DNA of 64,000 nt from contig NZ_JAFBBQ010000001.1 in NCBI RefSeq assembly GCF_016907255.1, forward strand, positions 310,001-374,000, in the 5' to 3' direction. Position numbers and translations under genes: made by a program. Below, piece by piece: positions 56,881 through 64,000 of the stretch (its first letter is position 1; every line of letters starts with the position of its first letter). The DNA comes from Microbacterium keratanolyticum. GTDB taxonomy: Bacteria > Actinomycetota > Actinomycetes > Actinomycetales > Microbacteriaceae. Under the pieces are notes generated by a model, which saw only the letters and a program-made list of their open reading frames with translations, had not been told where the DNA came from and did no database searches.

Positions 56881-57846
56881 CTACTGCGCGGGCTGGACGG
56901 GGGTCGTCGCGAGGATGTCGACGACGAAGACGAGCGACTCGCCCGAGAGCTCGTGCGTGCCGCCGGCCTCGCCGTATCCGTCGGCCGGCGTCATGGCGAC
57001 GAGCACCTGAGAACCGACCTTCTGGCCCTCGAGCGCCAGGCGGAATCCGTTGACGACCTGGTTGGTCTGGAACTGGGTGGGAGTCGCCTCACGGGACCAG
57101 CTCGAGTCGAACTCCTCGCCGTCGGACCACTTCACACCGCGGTACTGGACGACGACGAGGTCGCCGGGCTGCACCTCGGCGCCGTCGCCCTGCTGCAGCA
57201 TCTCGACCCGGGTCTCCGCGGGCGGCTCTGTGCCCTCGGGGATCGTGATCGTCGGCGCGCCGTCCTTGTCCAGCTTGACCGTGGGCATTCCCTCTGCCGG
57301 GTCGACTGGGGTGCCGGAGGCAATCGTCGGGAGCTTCCCGACCGACTCCGCGTAGACGACGAGAGACTGCGCGCCCTCGCCGCCGAGAACAGAAGCCGGC
57401 AACGCGAGCACAGCGGTCGACCCGAGCGGCTCGCACTCAAGGGCAGCCACGAACAGAGAGGAGGACTGCGGATCCATCAGGACGGGAAGCACACCACCCT
57501 CGCCACGCTCGCTCGAGTCGAGAACCTCGTTCGTCTCGGCGTTGACGACCTGGTAGCGAATCGAGAGCAGGTCTCCCGCGAACACATCGTCGCCGTCGCC
57601 CTCGGTGACGATCGTGCGCTCCAGCGCCTCGAACGGCAGATCGGCGGGAACCTCGACGGTGGCGTCTGCGCCGCTGCCGGAGATCGTGATGGCGTCAGAT
57701 GTCTTGCCCGGTTTCGCGTCGAGCAAGCACTGCGCGTCTGGCGTCGGGCTGGACTCCGGAGCAGTCTCGGGCGCACCGGAGCAACCGGCGAGCAGGAGTG
57801 CCGTCACGGCGACGGCGGAGACAGCAGCGAACGGGCGGATGCGCAC
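56881..57846 (-). CDS. surface FKBP-type peptidyl-prolyl isomerase lipoprotein
   Basis: A 321-residue lipoprotein with the lipobox L-A-G-C (about residue 22) after a hydrophobic signal. The C-terminal FKBP domain (about 220-315) is complete, with V-V-Q-Y-R-G-V, F-D-S-S-W and a final L-V-F-V-V-D-I-L. An upstream region (about 70-195) has the same fold order but lacks the pocket aromatics, so it is probably a degenerate FKBP domain. It should assist folding of exported proteins outside the membrane. GTG 57846 has GAGG 7 nt upstream. Confidence 0.88.
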   Translation of the reverse strand: MRIRPFAAVSAVAVTALLLAGCSGAPETAPESSPTPDAQCLLDAKPGKTSDAITISGSGADATVEVPADLPFEALERTIVTEGDGDDVFAGDLLSIRYQVVNAETNEVLDSSERGEGGVLPVLMDPQSSSLFVAALECEPLGSTAVLALPASVLGGEGAQSLVVYAESVGKLPTIASGTPVDPAEGMPTVKLDKDGAPTITIPEGTEPPAETRVEMLQQGDGAEVQPGDLVVVQYRGVKWSDGEEFDSSWSREATPTQFQTNQVVNGFRLALEGQKVGSQVLVAMTPADGYGEAGGTHELSGESLVFVVDILATTPVQPAQ

Positions 57847-57977
57847 AGTGATACCTCAAGTCTGTTTCGGGAGCGTCTCTATCTTGACGCACTCGGCTTT
57901 GCCCACGCTGAGAAAGTCTGTGCGCTCTCTCGACACTTCGGGCGGCGCCCATTCCGCGACGGGAATGAATGCCGGGA

Positions 57978-57989
57978 TACGCTGGTCTG
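57978..57989 (+). promoter_or_regulatory. leaderless -10 element for plsC
   Basis: TACGCT (57978-57983) is followed by 6 nt and ATG 57990. Confidence 0.6.
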
Positions 57990-58769
57990 ATGACTTCTGA
58001 GCCCGTGGATGACACCGCTACGACGACGGCTCCGGCTCAGACCCCGAAGCGCGCGGGCTTCACGTACGCCGCAGGACGCTTTGTCATCAGCGCGCTTGCC
58101 CGGCTGATCTACCGGCCCCGCATCGAAGGCCGCGAGAACGTTCCCCTGCACGGGCCGGTGATCTTCGCGAGCAATCACCTGTCGTTCATCGACTCTCTCG
58201 CCATTCCGGTCGCTGCTCCTCGCCCCGTGCATTTCCTCGCGAAGTCGACCTACTTCGAGGGAACCGGAGTGAAGGGCTGGATCAGCCGCACGTTCTTCGA
58301 ATCGATCGGCGCCATCCCGGTGCGTCGCGGCGCAGGTCAGGCAGCTCTGGACGCGCTCGACCAGCAGCGCCAGCTTCTGGATGACGGATTCGCCGTGGCG
58401 CTGTACCCGGAGGGAACCCGCTCCACCGACGGGCGTCTCTACAAGGGCCGCACGGGCGTCGCCTTCCTCGCTCTGCAATCCGGCGCACCGGTCGTGCCCG
58501 TTGGTCTCATCGGCACGGACAAAGCGATGCCCGTCGGTGCGAAGATGCCCTCACTGAGCGCCCGGATCACCGTGCGCTTCGGTGAACCGCTCGACCTGTC
58601 GCGGCACGGTGCGGCGAACTCAGGACGAGCTCGACGCCTGGCGACCGACGAGATCATGGCGGCGATCCACGCACTCTCCGAGCAGGAGCTCGCCAACGCC
58701 TACAACGAGGTTCCCGCGCACGGCGCGATCGAGAAGATCAAGCAGGCGCTCCCGCACGAGCGCCGCTGA
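57990..58769 (+). CDS. plsC: 1-acyl-sn-glycerol-3-phosphate acyltransferase
   Basis: A 259-residue membrane-associated acyltransferase of phospholipid synthesis. The catalytic block is A-S-N-H-L-S-F-I-D-S (H-x4-D, here N-H-L-S-F-I-D), followed by A-I-P-V-R-R-G and the substrate motif Y-P-E-G-T-R-S. A 25-residue Thr/Ala-rich N-terminus precedes a weak membrane helix. The start is leaderless ATG 57990, seven codons inside the open frame. It is monocistronic and convergent with the osmC-like gene, 6 nt away. Confidence 0.92.
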   Translation: MTSEPVDDTATTTAPAQTPKRAGFTYAAGRFVISALARLIYRPRIEGRENVPLHGPVIFASNHLSFIDSLAIPVAAPRPVHFLAKSTYFEGTGVKGWISRTFFESIGAIPVRRGAGQAALDALDQQRQLLDDGFAVALYPEGTRSTDGRLYKGRTGVAFLALQSGAPVVPVGLIGTDKAMPVGAKMPSLSARITVRFGEPLDLSRHGAANSGRARRLATDEIMAAIHALSEQELANAYNEVPAHGAIEKIKQALPHERR

Positions 58770-58775
58770 GGCCTC

Positions 58776-59297
58776 TCACTCCTCCCGAGCGTCGGTCTCG
58801 CCGGCGACGAGGATCGTCGCCTCGTGTCGGACGGGGAACGAGACCGAATTGGCGATGAAGCACCAGGCGTTCGCCTGGGCGTGGGCGTCGTGCGCCGCAT
58901 CCACCATCGATGCCTCTGCGACCACGACCGTCGGACGGAGCATCACCTCTGTGAAGGCGCCACCACCCTGCCCGTCTTCCTGCATATGGCCGGTCGCCTC
59001 GTCGCGGTAGTCGACCACGACGACCCCCGCCTGAACGCAGGCGTGAAGGTATGACAGGAGGTGGCATTCGGAGAGCGCCGCCAGCAGAAGGTCTTCGGGG
59101 TTCCATCGTTCCGGATCGCCACGGAACGGTTTGTCCGCTGACGCGAGAATGTCGGGCTTTCCGCCGACCTGCAGGGTCACATCGCGCGCGTAGTCTCGGT
59201 AGCCGCTCGTCCCTGTTCCCCGGTTGCCGGTCCAGGTGGTGGTGAGGGCGTAACGGTGCTGTCCGAGGGGAAGACGCGACGAGTCCATGGAACTCAT
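58776..59297 (-). CDS. OsmC-family peroxiredoxin-like protein
   Basis: A 173-residue OsmC/Ohr-fold protein. Residues about 40-60 (D-K-P-F-R-G-D-P-E-R-W-N-P-E-D-L) lead to L-L-A-A-L-S-E-C-H-L-L-S-Y, which holds the first conserved cysteine. A second cysteine sits at A-N-A-W-C-F-I near residue 145. This pairing is that of thiol-dependent organic peroxide reductases, though some OsmC proteins have other roles. The start, ATG 59297 or 59288, is uncertain; no ribosome binding site is seen and a 14-nt duplication covers the start region. It is divergent from the asparaginase gene. Confidence 0.82.
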   Translation of the reverse strand: MSSMDSSRLPLGQHRYALTTTWTGNRGTGTSGYRDYARDVTLQVGGKPDILASADKPFRGDPERWNPEDLLLAALSECHLLSYLHACVQAGVVVVDYRDEATGHMQEDGQGGGAFTEVMLRPTVVVAEASMVDAAHDAHAQANAWCFIANSVSFPVRHEATILVAGETDAREE

Positions 59298-59327
59298 CGT
59301 GCCACGCAGGAATTCATCGTGCCACGC
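59294..59327 (-). repeat. 14-nt direct repeat at the start of the OsmC-like gene
   Basis: TCATCGTGCCACGC occurs at 59294-59307 and 59314-59327, a 20-nt period. Both copies carry an ATG on the minus strand, but the upper one meets a stop after seven codons. Confidence 0.75.
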
Positions 59328-59366
59328 GGCTTCCGCGCGCGCACCGCACGGAGTTCGGCGCGGCGT

Positions 59367-59379
59367 TAGGCTTGCTGTC
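59367..59379 (+). promoter_or_regulatory. leaderless -10 element for the asparaginase gene
   Basis: TAGGCT (59367-59372) is followed by 7 nt and GTG 59380, excluding a 31-residue upstream extension. Confidence 0.55.
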
Positions 59380-60384
59380 GTGCTGGAAACTCTCACCGTT
59401 GCGGATGCTGTCGAACTTGCCGTTGCCGAGCGGAACGGATTCATCGAATCTCGTCACGCGGGTGCCGCGGTCGTCCTCTCCCCCGAGGGTGAGGTCGTGC
59501 TCACGCTCGGCAATGCGAGTGCGCTGGTGCTTCCCCGTTCGAGCCTGAAGCCGCTGCAGGCGATCGCGAGCGTGACGACCGGCGCTGCGCTCGAGGGTGA
59601 GCAGCTCGCTCTGGCTACGGCGAGTCACGCCGGCACCGACCGCCATGTCGAGGTCGTCCGGGCGATCCTGCTCGAGGGCGGTCTGACGGAAGACGATCTG
59701 GCCTGCCCGCCGGCATGGCCGAGCGACAGCGATGCGCGTGACGACCTCGTTCGCGAGCACGGTGAGCAGACACGAATCCGCATGAACTGCTCGGGCAAGC
59801 ACGCGGCGATGCTGCGCGCGTGCGTTGCGACCGGGTGGCCGACCGAGGGCTACCTCTCTCCCGATCACCCGCTGCAGGTTCACACGCGCGAGGTCATCGA
59901 GCGTCTCACCGGCGAGAAGGTCGCGGCGACCGCGATCGACGGGTGCGGCGCACCGATCTACGCGATGACTCTGACGGGACTCGCTCGCGCGATCCACCGC
60001 ATCGGATCCGCATCCGGCCGCTCCCCCTTCGCTTTGCACCGCGTCGCCGGCGCGCTGGTCGCAGCGGTGCGACAGAACGCCTGGACCATCGACGGTCCCG
60101 GGCGAGCGGACACGATCGCGATCGAGAAGCTCGGCGTCTTCGCAAAGGGCGGCGCGGAGGGCGTGATGGTCATGGTGGCACCCAATGGTGCGACCGTCGC
60201 GCTGAAGATGCTCGATGGTTCGGCCCGTGCGACGACGATCGTGGCAGCGACCCTGCTCGCTCGTGTCGGTGCCCTCACTGCCGCGCAGATCGAGGACCTC
60301 AGCGCGGCCCTGCCGCTGGATGTTCTCGGCGGTGGCGAGCCGGTCGGCAAGATCCACCCCGGCGCCGGAATCATCGGCCTCTGA
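59380..60384 (+). CDS. asparaginase, class 3 (Rhizobium etli AnsA-like)
   Basis: A 334-residue enzyme of the PF06089 asparaginase family, which hydrolyses L-asparagine to aspartate and ammonia. The catalytic Ser54-x-x-Lys57 (R-S-S-L-K-P-L-Q) and Ser82 (A-S-H-A-G-T) match the ReAV active site. The zinc-site cysteines are in N-C-S-G-K-H and D-G-C-G-A-P. It is unrelated to E. coli type I or II enzymes. Aspartate produced here could feed aspA at 16.7 kb. GTG 59380 is leaderless. It is convergent with the FtsK-like gene, 6 nt away. Confidence 0.9.
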   Translation: MLETLTVADAVELAVAERNGFIESRHAGAAVVLSPEGEVVLTLGNASALVLPRSSLKPLQAIASVTTGAALEGEQLALATASHAGTDRHVEVVRAILLEGGLTEDDLACPPAWPSDSDARDDLVREHGEQTRIRMNCSGKHAAMLRACVATGWPTEGYLSPDHPLQVHTREVIERLTGEKVAATAIDGCGAPIYAMTLTGLARAIHRIGSASGRSPFALHRVAGALVAAVRQNAWTIDGPGRADTIAIEKLGVFAKGGAEGVMVMVAPNGATVALKMLDGSARATTIVAATLLARVGALTAAQIEDLSAALPLDVLGGGEPVGKIHPGAGIIGL

Positions 60385-60390
60385 CGGCAT

Positions 60391-63261
60391 TCACTCGATC
60401 CGTCTCTCCCTGCGCATGTGCGGCTGACCGACGCGCGTCGTGAGCGCTCCGATCCTCGTGCGCTCCGGCGGGTTTCCCCCGCGGATGAGCCACGCACGTC
60501 CCGCGTTCGAAACGGCATAGGGCGGCAGGTCGCGCATCCCGAGCAGCGTGCGCATCTCGCGTGTGCACTCGCTGGACACAAGCACCTCACCCTCTGCACG
60601 GCTGAGCTGCCACAGCGACCATTGCCGCTGCCACGCGTCGGCGTCTCCGAGCAGGACGAGTGGACTCGACGTCGAGCGTTCCTCACCGCGCAGCGTCTGC
60701 CGCACGTCGTCCAGGGCGCGGGCCGCCGCAGCAGTGTCAAACTCGCCGACGAGGCGGACATCGGCGTCTACACAGGTACGGCGCAGCGCCGTCGCCACCT
60801 CGGAGGGCCGCGTCGTGATGATCGCCGTCGTGGCGGACGTCGGCCACCACTCCGAGGGATCCGGCGCACCCGCCTCCGCCCCTCGGGCACCATCCGTATG
60901 GGCGGTCAATGCGAACTGCACCTCTCTCCCGTCCCACTGTGCGCGCCCTTCCGGCCGGTCCGCACGATACGCGCCCGGCTCCCCGCCCGCTGCAAGATGC
61001 TCACTCCGCGATCCCAGTCGCAGCACCGCACGTTGTCCGATCAGGTCGGCCAGCGGCGCGAGGGCCCCTGTGAGCCGTGACAGGCTGACGACGATCGTGG
61101 ATGCTTCCGCGGCGCTGCGTCGCACGACCTGTTCCCACGCTCCGAGCCACTCGGCGGCGTAGTCGGGCGGGAACGCCGAAACTCGGGCGTCGAGATCGTC
61201 GCAGAGAAGCACAGGCGGCAGCGGACGTCGAGCCTGCGCGAGATCAGCCAGCAGGCTCCATGCGCCCTCCGGATCGCGGGGCACCTGAATCGCCTCCGGA
61301 TGCTGAGTGCTCACCGCGCGGAGGACACTGCTCTTCCCCGTACCCGGACCGCCGATGACGACGAGTCCACGATCACCTCCGACGCGCAGCGCCCGGAGGG
61401 TCTGCCTCTGCTCGTCCGGTTCATCGGCCAAGCCAAGGATCAACCTGTCAGATGTCGCGACCTCGCCGGTCATCGAGAGCAGTTCACTGACCGTCACCTG
61501 GCTCGGCAGCGGCGGACGCCACGGGCTCCGCGCCCATCGGGCGTGCGCATGTCGCATTCCGATCCGACGGAGATCGCTCGCCCGGGTGAGGACGACGCGA
61601 AAAGGCACCGGCTCCGCATCCCGCGGACGGCGCGCCAGCGCGAGTCCGCGTCCGGCCGCGTCCCCGGGAAGGTGCGCGGCGTCGTCGACGCCCAGCACAG
61701 CCAGACTGTCGCCCGGGGAGCTGACGCGCAGGCTGACCCTCAGCGGGCAATTCGCGGCGAGCGCGTCGCGAATCACTCCGGAGGCGCGTTGCGTCCCCAA
61801 GATGAGGTGCATGCCGAGCGCCCGTCCTCGAGCAGCGATATCGGTGAAGACGGCGCCGAGATCAGGATGCTCCTGGAGAAGCGCGGCGAACTCATCGACA
61901 ACGATCACCAGGCGAGGAAGGTCGGCTGAAGGATCGGTCACATTGCGTGCACCCACCGCCGAGAGAGCACGCTCACGACGACGCAGCTCGGCGCGCAGGC
62001 TCTGCACACCTCGCTCGGCCCCATCGCCGTCGAGATCGGTGATGACCGCGGCCACGTGCGGCAGTTCCCTCAGTGGGTCGAACGCGGTGCCCCCCTTGAA
62101 GTCCGCAAGCACGAAGACGACATCTTCTGGCCGGTACGCATTCGCCAACGCGACGACCCAGCTCACGAGCAGCTCGCTCTTTCCGGAGCCGGTCACGCCC
62201 GTGACGATTGCATGCGGGCCGTCCTCCACGAGATCCAGCACAAGCTCATCGCGCGCCTGACGCCCGAGAGCGGCGCGGAGTCCCCCGTCAGCCCGCAGCG
62301 GAGCATCCGTCTGCAGGTCATCCCAGCTGACGTGTGCAGGCAGTTCTTCGTCGATGTCATCCGCATGAGCGATCGCCTGGATGAGCGCCTCCGCCTGGGC
62401 TCGTGAGATCCCCTCGACGGTGCACTCACGCACTCCCGTCGCCGTGCGCAGCGAAGCGCCGAGAGGATCGGCGACATCGAGCACCGCCGCATAGCCCGGC
62501 GGCGTATCTGCTCCGCCGTCGAGCATCAGGATGCGCCCGTTCGCGGTGACCGCATCGGATGCATCATCAGAGACACCGAGCACCCAGGCAGTGCGCCGCG
62601 TACCTCGCAGATGAGCGAGTCCGGCGAGTCCCAGCTGCTCCGCCAGCGCACCGGTGATCCGCAACGCCTGCGGCGAGTACCGAAGACAGATCTGCACGAT
62701 CAATCCGCGCACAACGGCACCTGCGATGGGAGCAGGTCCGCGAACACACACGCCGTCGGCCAGCGACACTGTGAGGGGCGCCGCATCCACTTCTCTCGCC
62801 CGCTCGCGAAACTCTCTCGCACGCTCCCCGTCGCCGCCAGTGACACGAAGGCTGCTGACCGTCGCGCCTCGTCCCATGGTCAGCGAAACTCCTGATTCGA
62901 CGCTCGCACGTCGCAGTGTCTCCTCCTGCAGAAGGCTCGCGACATCCGGATGCGTCCGCAGCAGCGTGACCCGCTCCTGCTGCCGCCGCTGCGTGTGCTC
63001 GCGCTCGACACGCTCCCACTCTTCATCGTGCTCGGCTTTCGCACGTCGACTCTCGCGTCTGCGCTGGCGAGCGCCGTCGACGAACGAGGCCAGCAGCATC
63101 AGCGGACCGAGCGCTGCGAAGCAGAGGGAGAACAGCGAGCCGGTGACACCCCACAGCACGACACCGGAGACGACCGGCACAAGCGCCGCGAGGATGGGCA
63201 ACGACGGCCGACGGGCTTCCTGCGGTGCGGTGGGAAGAGCAAGGGGTTCGGACAGATCCAT
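60391..63261 (-). CDS. FtsK/SpoIIIE-domain ATPase, EccC-like
   Basis: A 956-residue membrane ATPase. Two hydrophobic helices (about 22-38 and 42-62) precede a charged coiled-coil-like stretch (65-100). The first ATPase has V-T-G-V-T-G-S-G-K-S-E-L-L and I-V-V-D-E-F-A-A-L, and the second G-G-P-G-T-G-K-S-S-V-L with L-L-C-D-D-L-D. This plan is the type VII secretion motor EccC/EssC, but with two rather than three ATPase domains and no helper genes visible. The C-terminal 150 residues are a degenerate third region at best. It follows a PP2C phosphatase on the same strand. Confidence 0.85.
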   Translation of the reverse strand: MDLSEPLALPTAPQEARRPSLPILAALVPVVSGVVLWGVTGSLFSLCFAALGPLMLLASFVDGARQRRRESRRAKAEHDEEWERVEREHTQRRQQERVTLLRTHPDVASLLQEETLRRASVESGVSLTMGRGATVSSLRVTGGDGERAREFRERAREVDAAPLTVSLADGVCVRGPAPIAGAVVRGLIVQICLRYSPQALRITGALAEQLGLAGLAHLRGTRRTAWVLGVSDDASDAVTANGRILMLDGGADTPPGYAAVLDVADPLGASLRTATGVRECTVEGISRAQAEALIQAIAHADDIDEELPAHVSWDDLQTDAPLRADGGLRAALGRQARDELVLDLVEDGPHAIVTGVTGSGKSELLVSWVVALANAYRPEDVVFVLADFKGGTAFDPLRELPHVAAVITDLDGDGAERGVQSLRAELRRRERALSAVGARNVTDPSADLPRLVIVVDEFAALLQEHPDLGAVFTDIAARGRALGMHLILGTQRASGVIRDALAANCPLRVSLRVSSPGDSLAVLGVDDAAHLPGDAAGRGLALARRPRDAEPVPFRVVLTRASDLRRIGMRHAHARWARSPWRPPLPSQVTVSELLSMTGEVATSDRLILGLADEPDEQRQTLRALRVGGDRGLVVIGGPGTGKSSVLRAVSTQHPEAIQVPRDPEGAWSLLADLAQARRPLPPVLLCDDLDARVSAFPPDYAAEWLGAWEQVVRRSAAEASTIVVSLSRLTGALAPLADLIGQRAVLRLGSRSEHLAAGGEPGAYRADRPEGRAQWDGREVQFALTAHTDGARGAEAGAPDPSEWWPTSATTAIITTRPSEVATALRRTCVDADVRLVGEFDTAAAARALDDVRQTLRGEERSTSSPLVLLGDADAWQRQWSLWQLSRAEGEVLVSSECTREMRTLLGMRDLPPYAVSNAGRAWLIRGGNPPERTRIGALTTRVGQPHMRRERRIE

Positions 63262-63318
63262 CTGTCCAGTTCAGTGGCTCTGGCTGACGAGCGGTCCCGT
63301 CCGTCCGTGATCTGTGGA

Positions 63319-64000
63319 TCAGTCCAGAACCGGGCCCGCTGGGGAGGATTCGTCGACGCGGGCGACATTCACGACGATCACCGTGACGTTGTCACGCCCA
63401 CCGTTCTCCAGCGCCGCAGTCATCATGGCGTCGACAGCCGCCGCCGGATCGGCATTCTCGTTGAGAAAATGCTGGATCCCGTAGTCCGTCAGCTCTTTGG
63501 TCAAGCCGTCCGAGCAGATCACGAAGCGATCCCCGTCGTGCACGGCGAACTCACGGTAGTCCGGAGGAGCCTGCTCGCTCACGCCCACCGCGCGTGTGAT
63601 TACGTTCGCGTACGGGTGGCCTTCGGCCTCCTCGGGGCTCAGCCGCCCCGCCGCCATGAGCTCCTGCACAACAGAGTGGTCTGTCGTGACCTGAGTCATC
63701 GCCTGGTCGCGCTGCAGGTACACGCGTGAGTCGCCGATGTTCATAGACACCCACCGCGCCGTGGCCTTCTCGCCCTCGTCCGCGGATGCCTGCACATCCA
63801 GATAGACGCCTGTGAGCGTGGTCCCGGTACCCTCGTCGGTGGTCTCCGGGTGATCCCGGATGTCCCCGACGGCCTTGTCGATCGCCTGCTCGATCGCAGA
63901 TGCGGAGAGCGCTCCGGCCTTCACCGCAGCATGCAGTCGTGCAACCGTGCGCCGGCTCGCGACCTCTCCTCCGGCGTGTCCGCCCATGCCGTCCGCGACG
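63319..64000 (-). CDS. PP2C-family serine/threonine phosphatase (partial, start outside window)
   Basis: A 3'-terminal portion of about 227 codons enters from beyond 64000. The frame begins V-A-D-G-M-G-G-H, the D-G-M-G-G-H metal-binding motif of PP2C phosphatases, so about 30-40 N-terminal residues are missing. T-G-T-T-L-T-G-V, W-V-S-M-N-I-G-D-S-R-V-Y and I-C-S-D-G-L-T follow in standard order, and D-N-V-T-V-I-V-V ends the domain. Family members dephosphorylate Ser/Thr residues and oppose Ser/Thr kinases. It lies 57 nt upstream of the FtsK-like gene, suggesting joint regulation. Confidence 0.93.
   Translation of the reverse strand, partial: VADGMGGHAGGEVASRRTVARLHAAVKAGALSASAIEQAIDKAVGDIRDHPETTDEGTGTTLTGVYLDVQASADEGEKATARWVSMNIGDSRVYLQRDQAMTQVTTDHSVVQELMAAGRLSPEEAEGHPYANVITRAVGVSEQAPPDYREFAVHDGDRFVICSDGLTKELTDYGIQHFLNENADPAAAVDAMMTAALENGGRDNVTVIVVNVARVDESSPAGPVLD

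Noticed and set aside
1..64000. tRNA or rRNA genes, transposases, integrase and attachment sites.
   Set aside because: I looked along both strands and saw no cloverleaf-like segment, transposase motif or terminal inverted repeats that would support one. A tRNA-scanning program would settle the tRNA question.

Overview
The window is high-GC DNA from a Gram-positive actinobacterium, most likely Microbacterium or a close relative in the Microbacteriaceae. The evidence is the C. efficiens-type luciferase-like monooxygenase/FMN reductase pair, a fused anthranilate synthase behind a Trp attenuator, the dxr-rseP-ispG methylerythritol cluster, class 3 asparaginase, and many genes whose start codon lies 6-7 nt after a TANNNT -10 hexamer (leaderless transcripts). 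This placement is inferred from gene families and gene order, not from a database search. I see no tRNA, rRNA, CRISPR array, insertion sequence or phage genes. Coding density is high. No gene-free stretch exceeds 300 bases; the longest are 27853-28086 and 25511-25710.

Layout. 1-8.5 kb: a partial chloramphenicol-phosphotransferase-like gene, a small DUF5302 protein, the flavin monooxygenase/reductase pair, a membrane acyltransferase, an Fe(II)/2-oxoglutarate-type oxygenase, a membrane-protein/winged-helix pair, rpsO and an MFS exporter. 8.2-14.4 kb: an FKBP isomerase, then a polyamine-type ABC operon (ATPase, binding lipoprotein, two permeases) divergent from a GntR/FCD regulator that is followed by a stand-alone Cache-like protein. 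14.4-25.5 kb: PrsW protease, FAH-family hydrolase, aspA, CpdA-like phosphodiesterase, a RibD-like reductase divergent from a TetR regulator, a PiT phosphate transporter with a probable PHO box, oligopeptidase B and pfkA. 25.7-31.7 kb: a SNF2 helicase, the truB-membrane-membrane-ribF operon and mutY.

31.8-39 kb is a chitin locus: two secreted GH18 chitinases joined to chitin-binding modules by T-D-G-S/T linkers, plus a large LuxR-type regulator without a visible P-loop. A copper LPMO with the same linker and chitin-binding module lies at 49.2-50 kb. 39-47.6 kb holds translation genes in the order proS - LOG-family - nusA - ylxR - infB - rbfA, and a PEP-mutase-like gene. 47.7-56.9 kb: an RNB ribonuclease, the LPMO, an AlaX-like editing protein, ispG, the trpL-trpEG unit (opposite strand), rseP and dxr. 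56.9-64 kb: an FKBP lipoprotein, PlsC acyltransferase, OsmC protein, asparaginase, an EccC-like FtsK/SpoIIIE ATPase and a partial PP2C phosphatase.

Working together. The chitinases and LPMO form a secreted chitin-degrading set, and two of their upstream regions share an exact 12-nt motif. IspG and Dxr serve isoprenoid synthesis. The trp leader makes tryptophan supply control the fused anthranilate synthase. The polyamine-type transporter is probably controlled by the adjacent GntR regulator. The best candidates for something little described are the GntR/Cache pair, the P-loop-less LuxR regulator beside the chitinases, the P-loop-deficient CPT homologue and the two membrane proteins coupled between truB and ribF. 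I found no clearly new multi-gene system.
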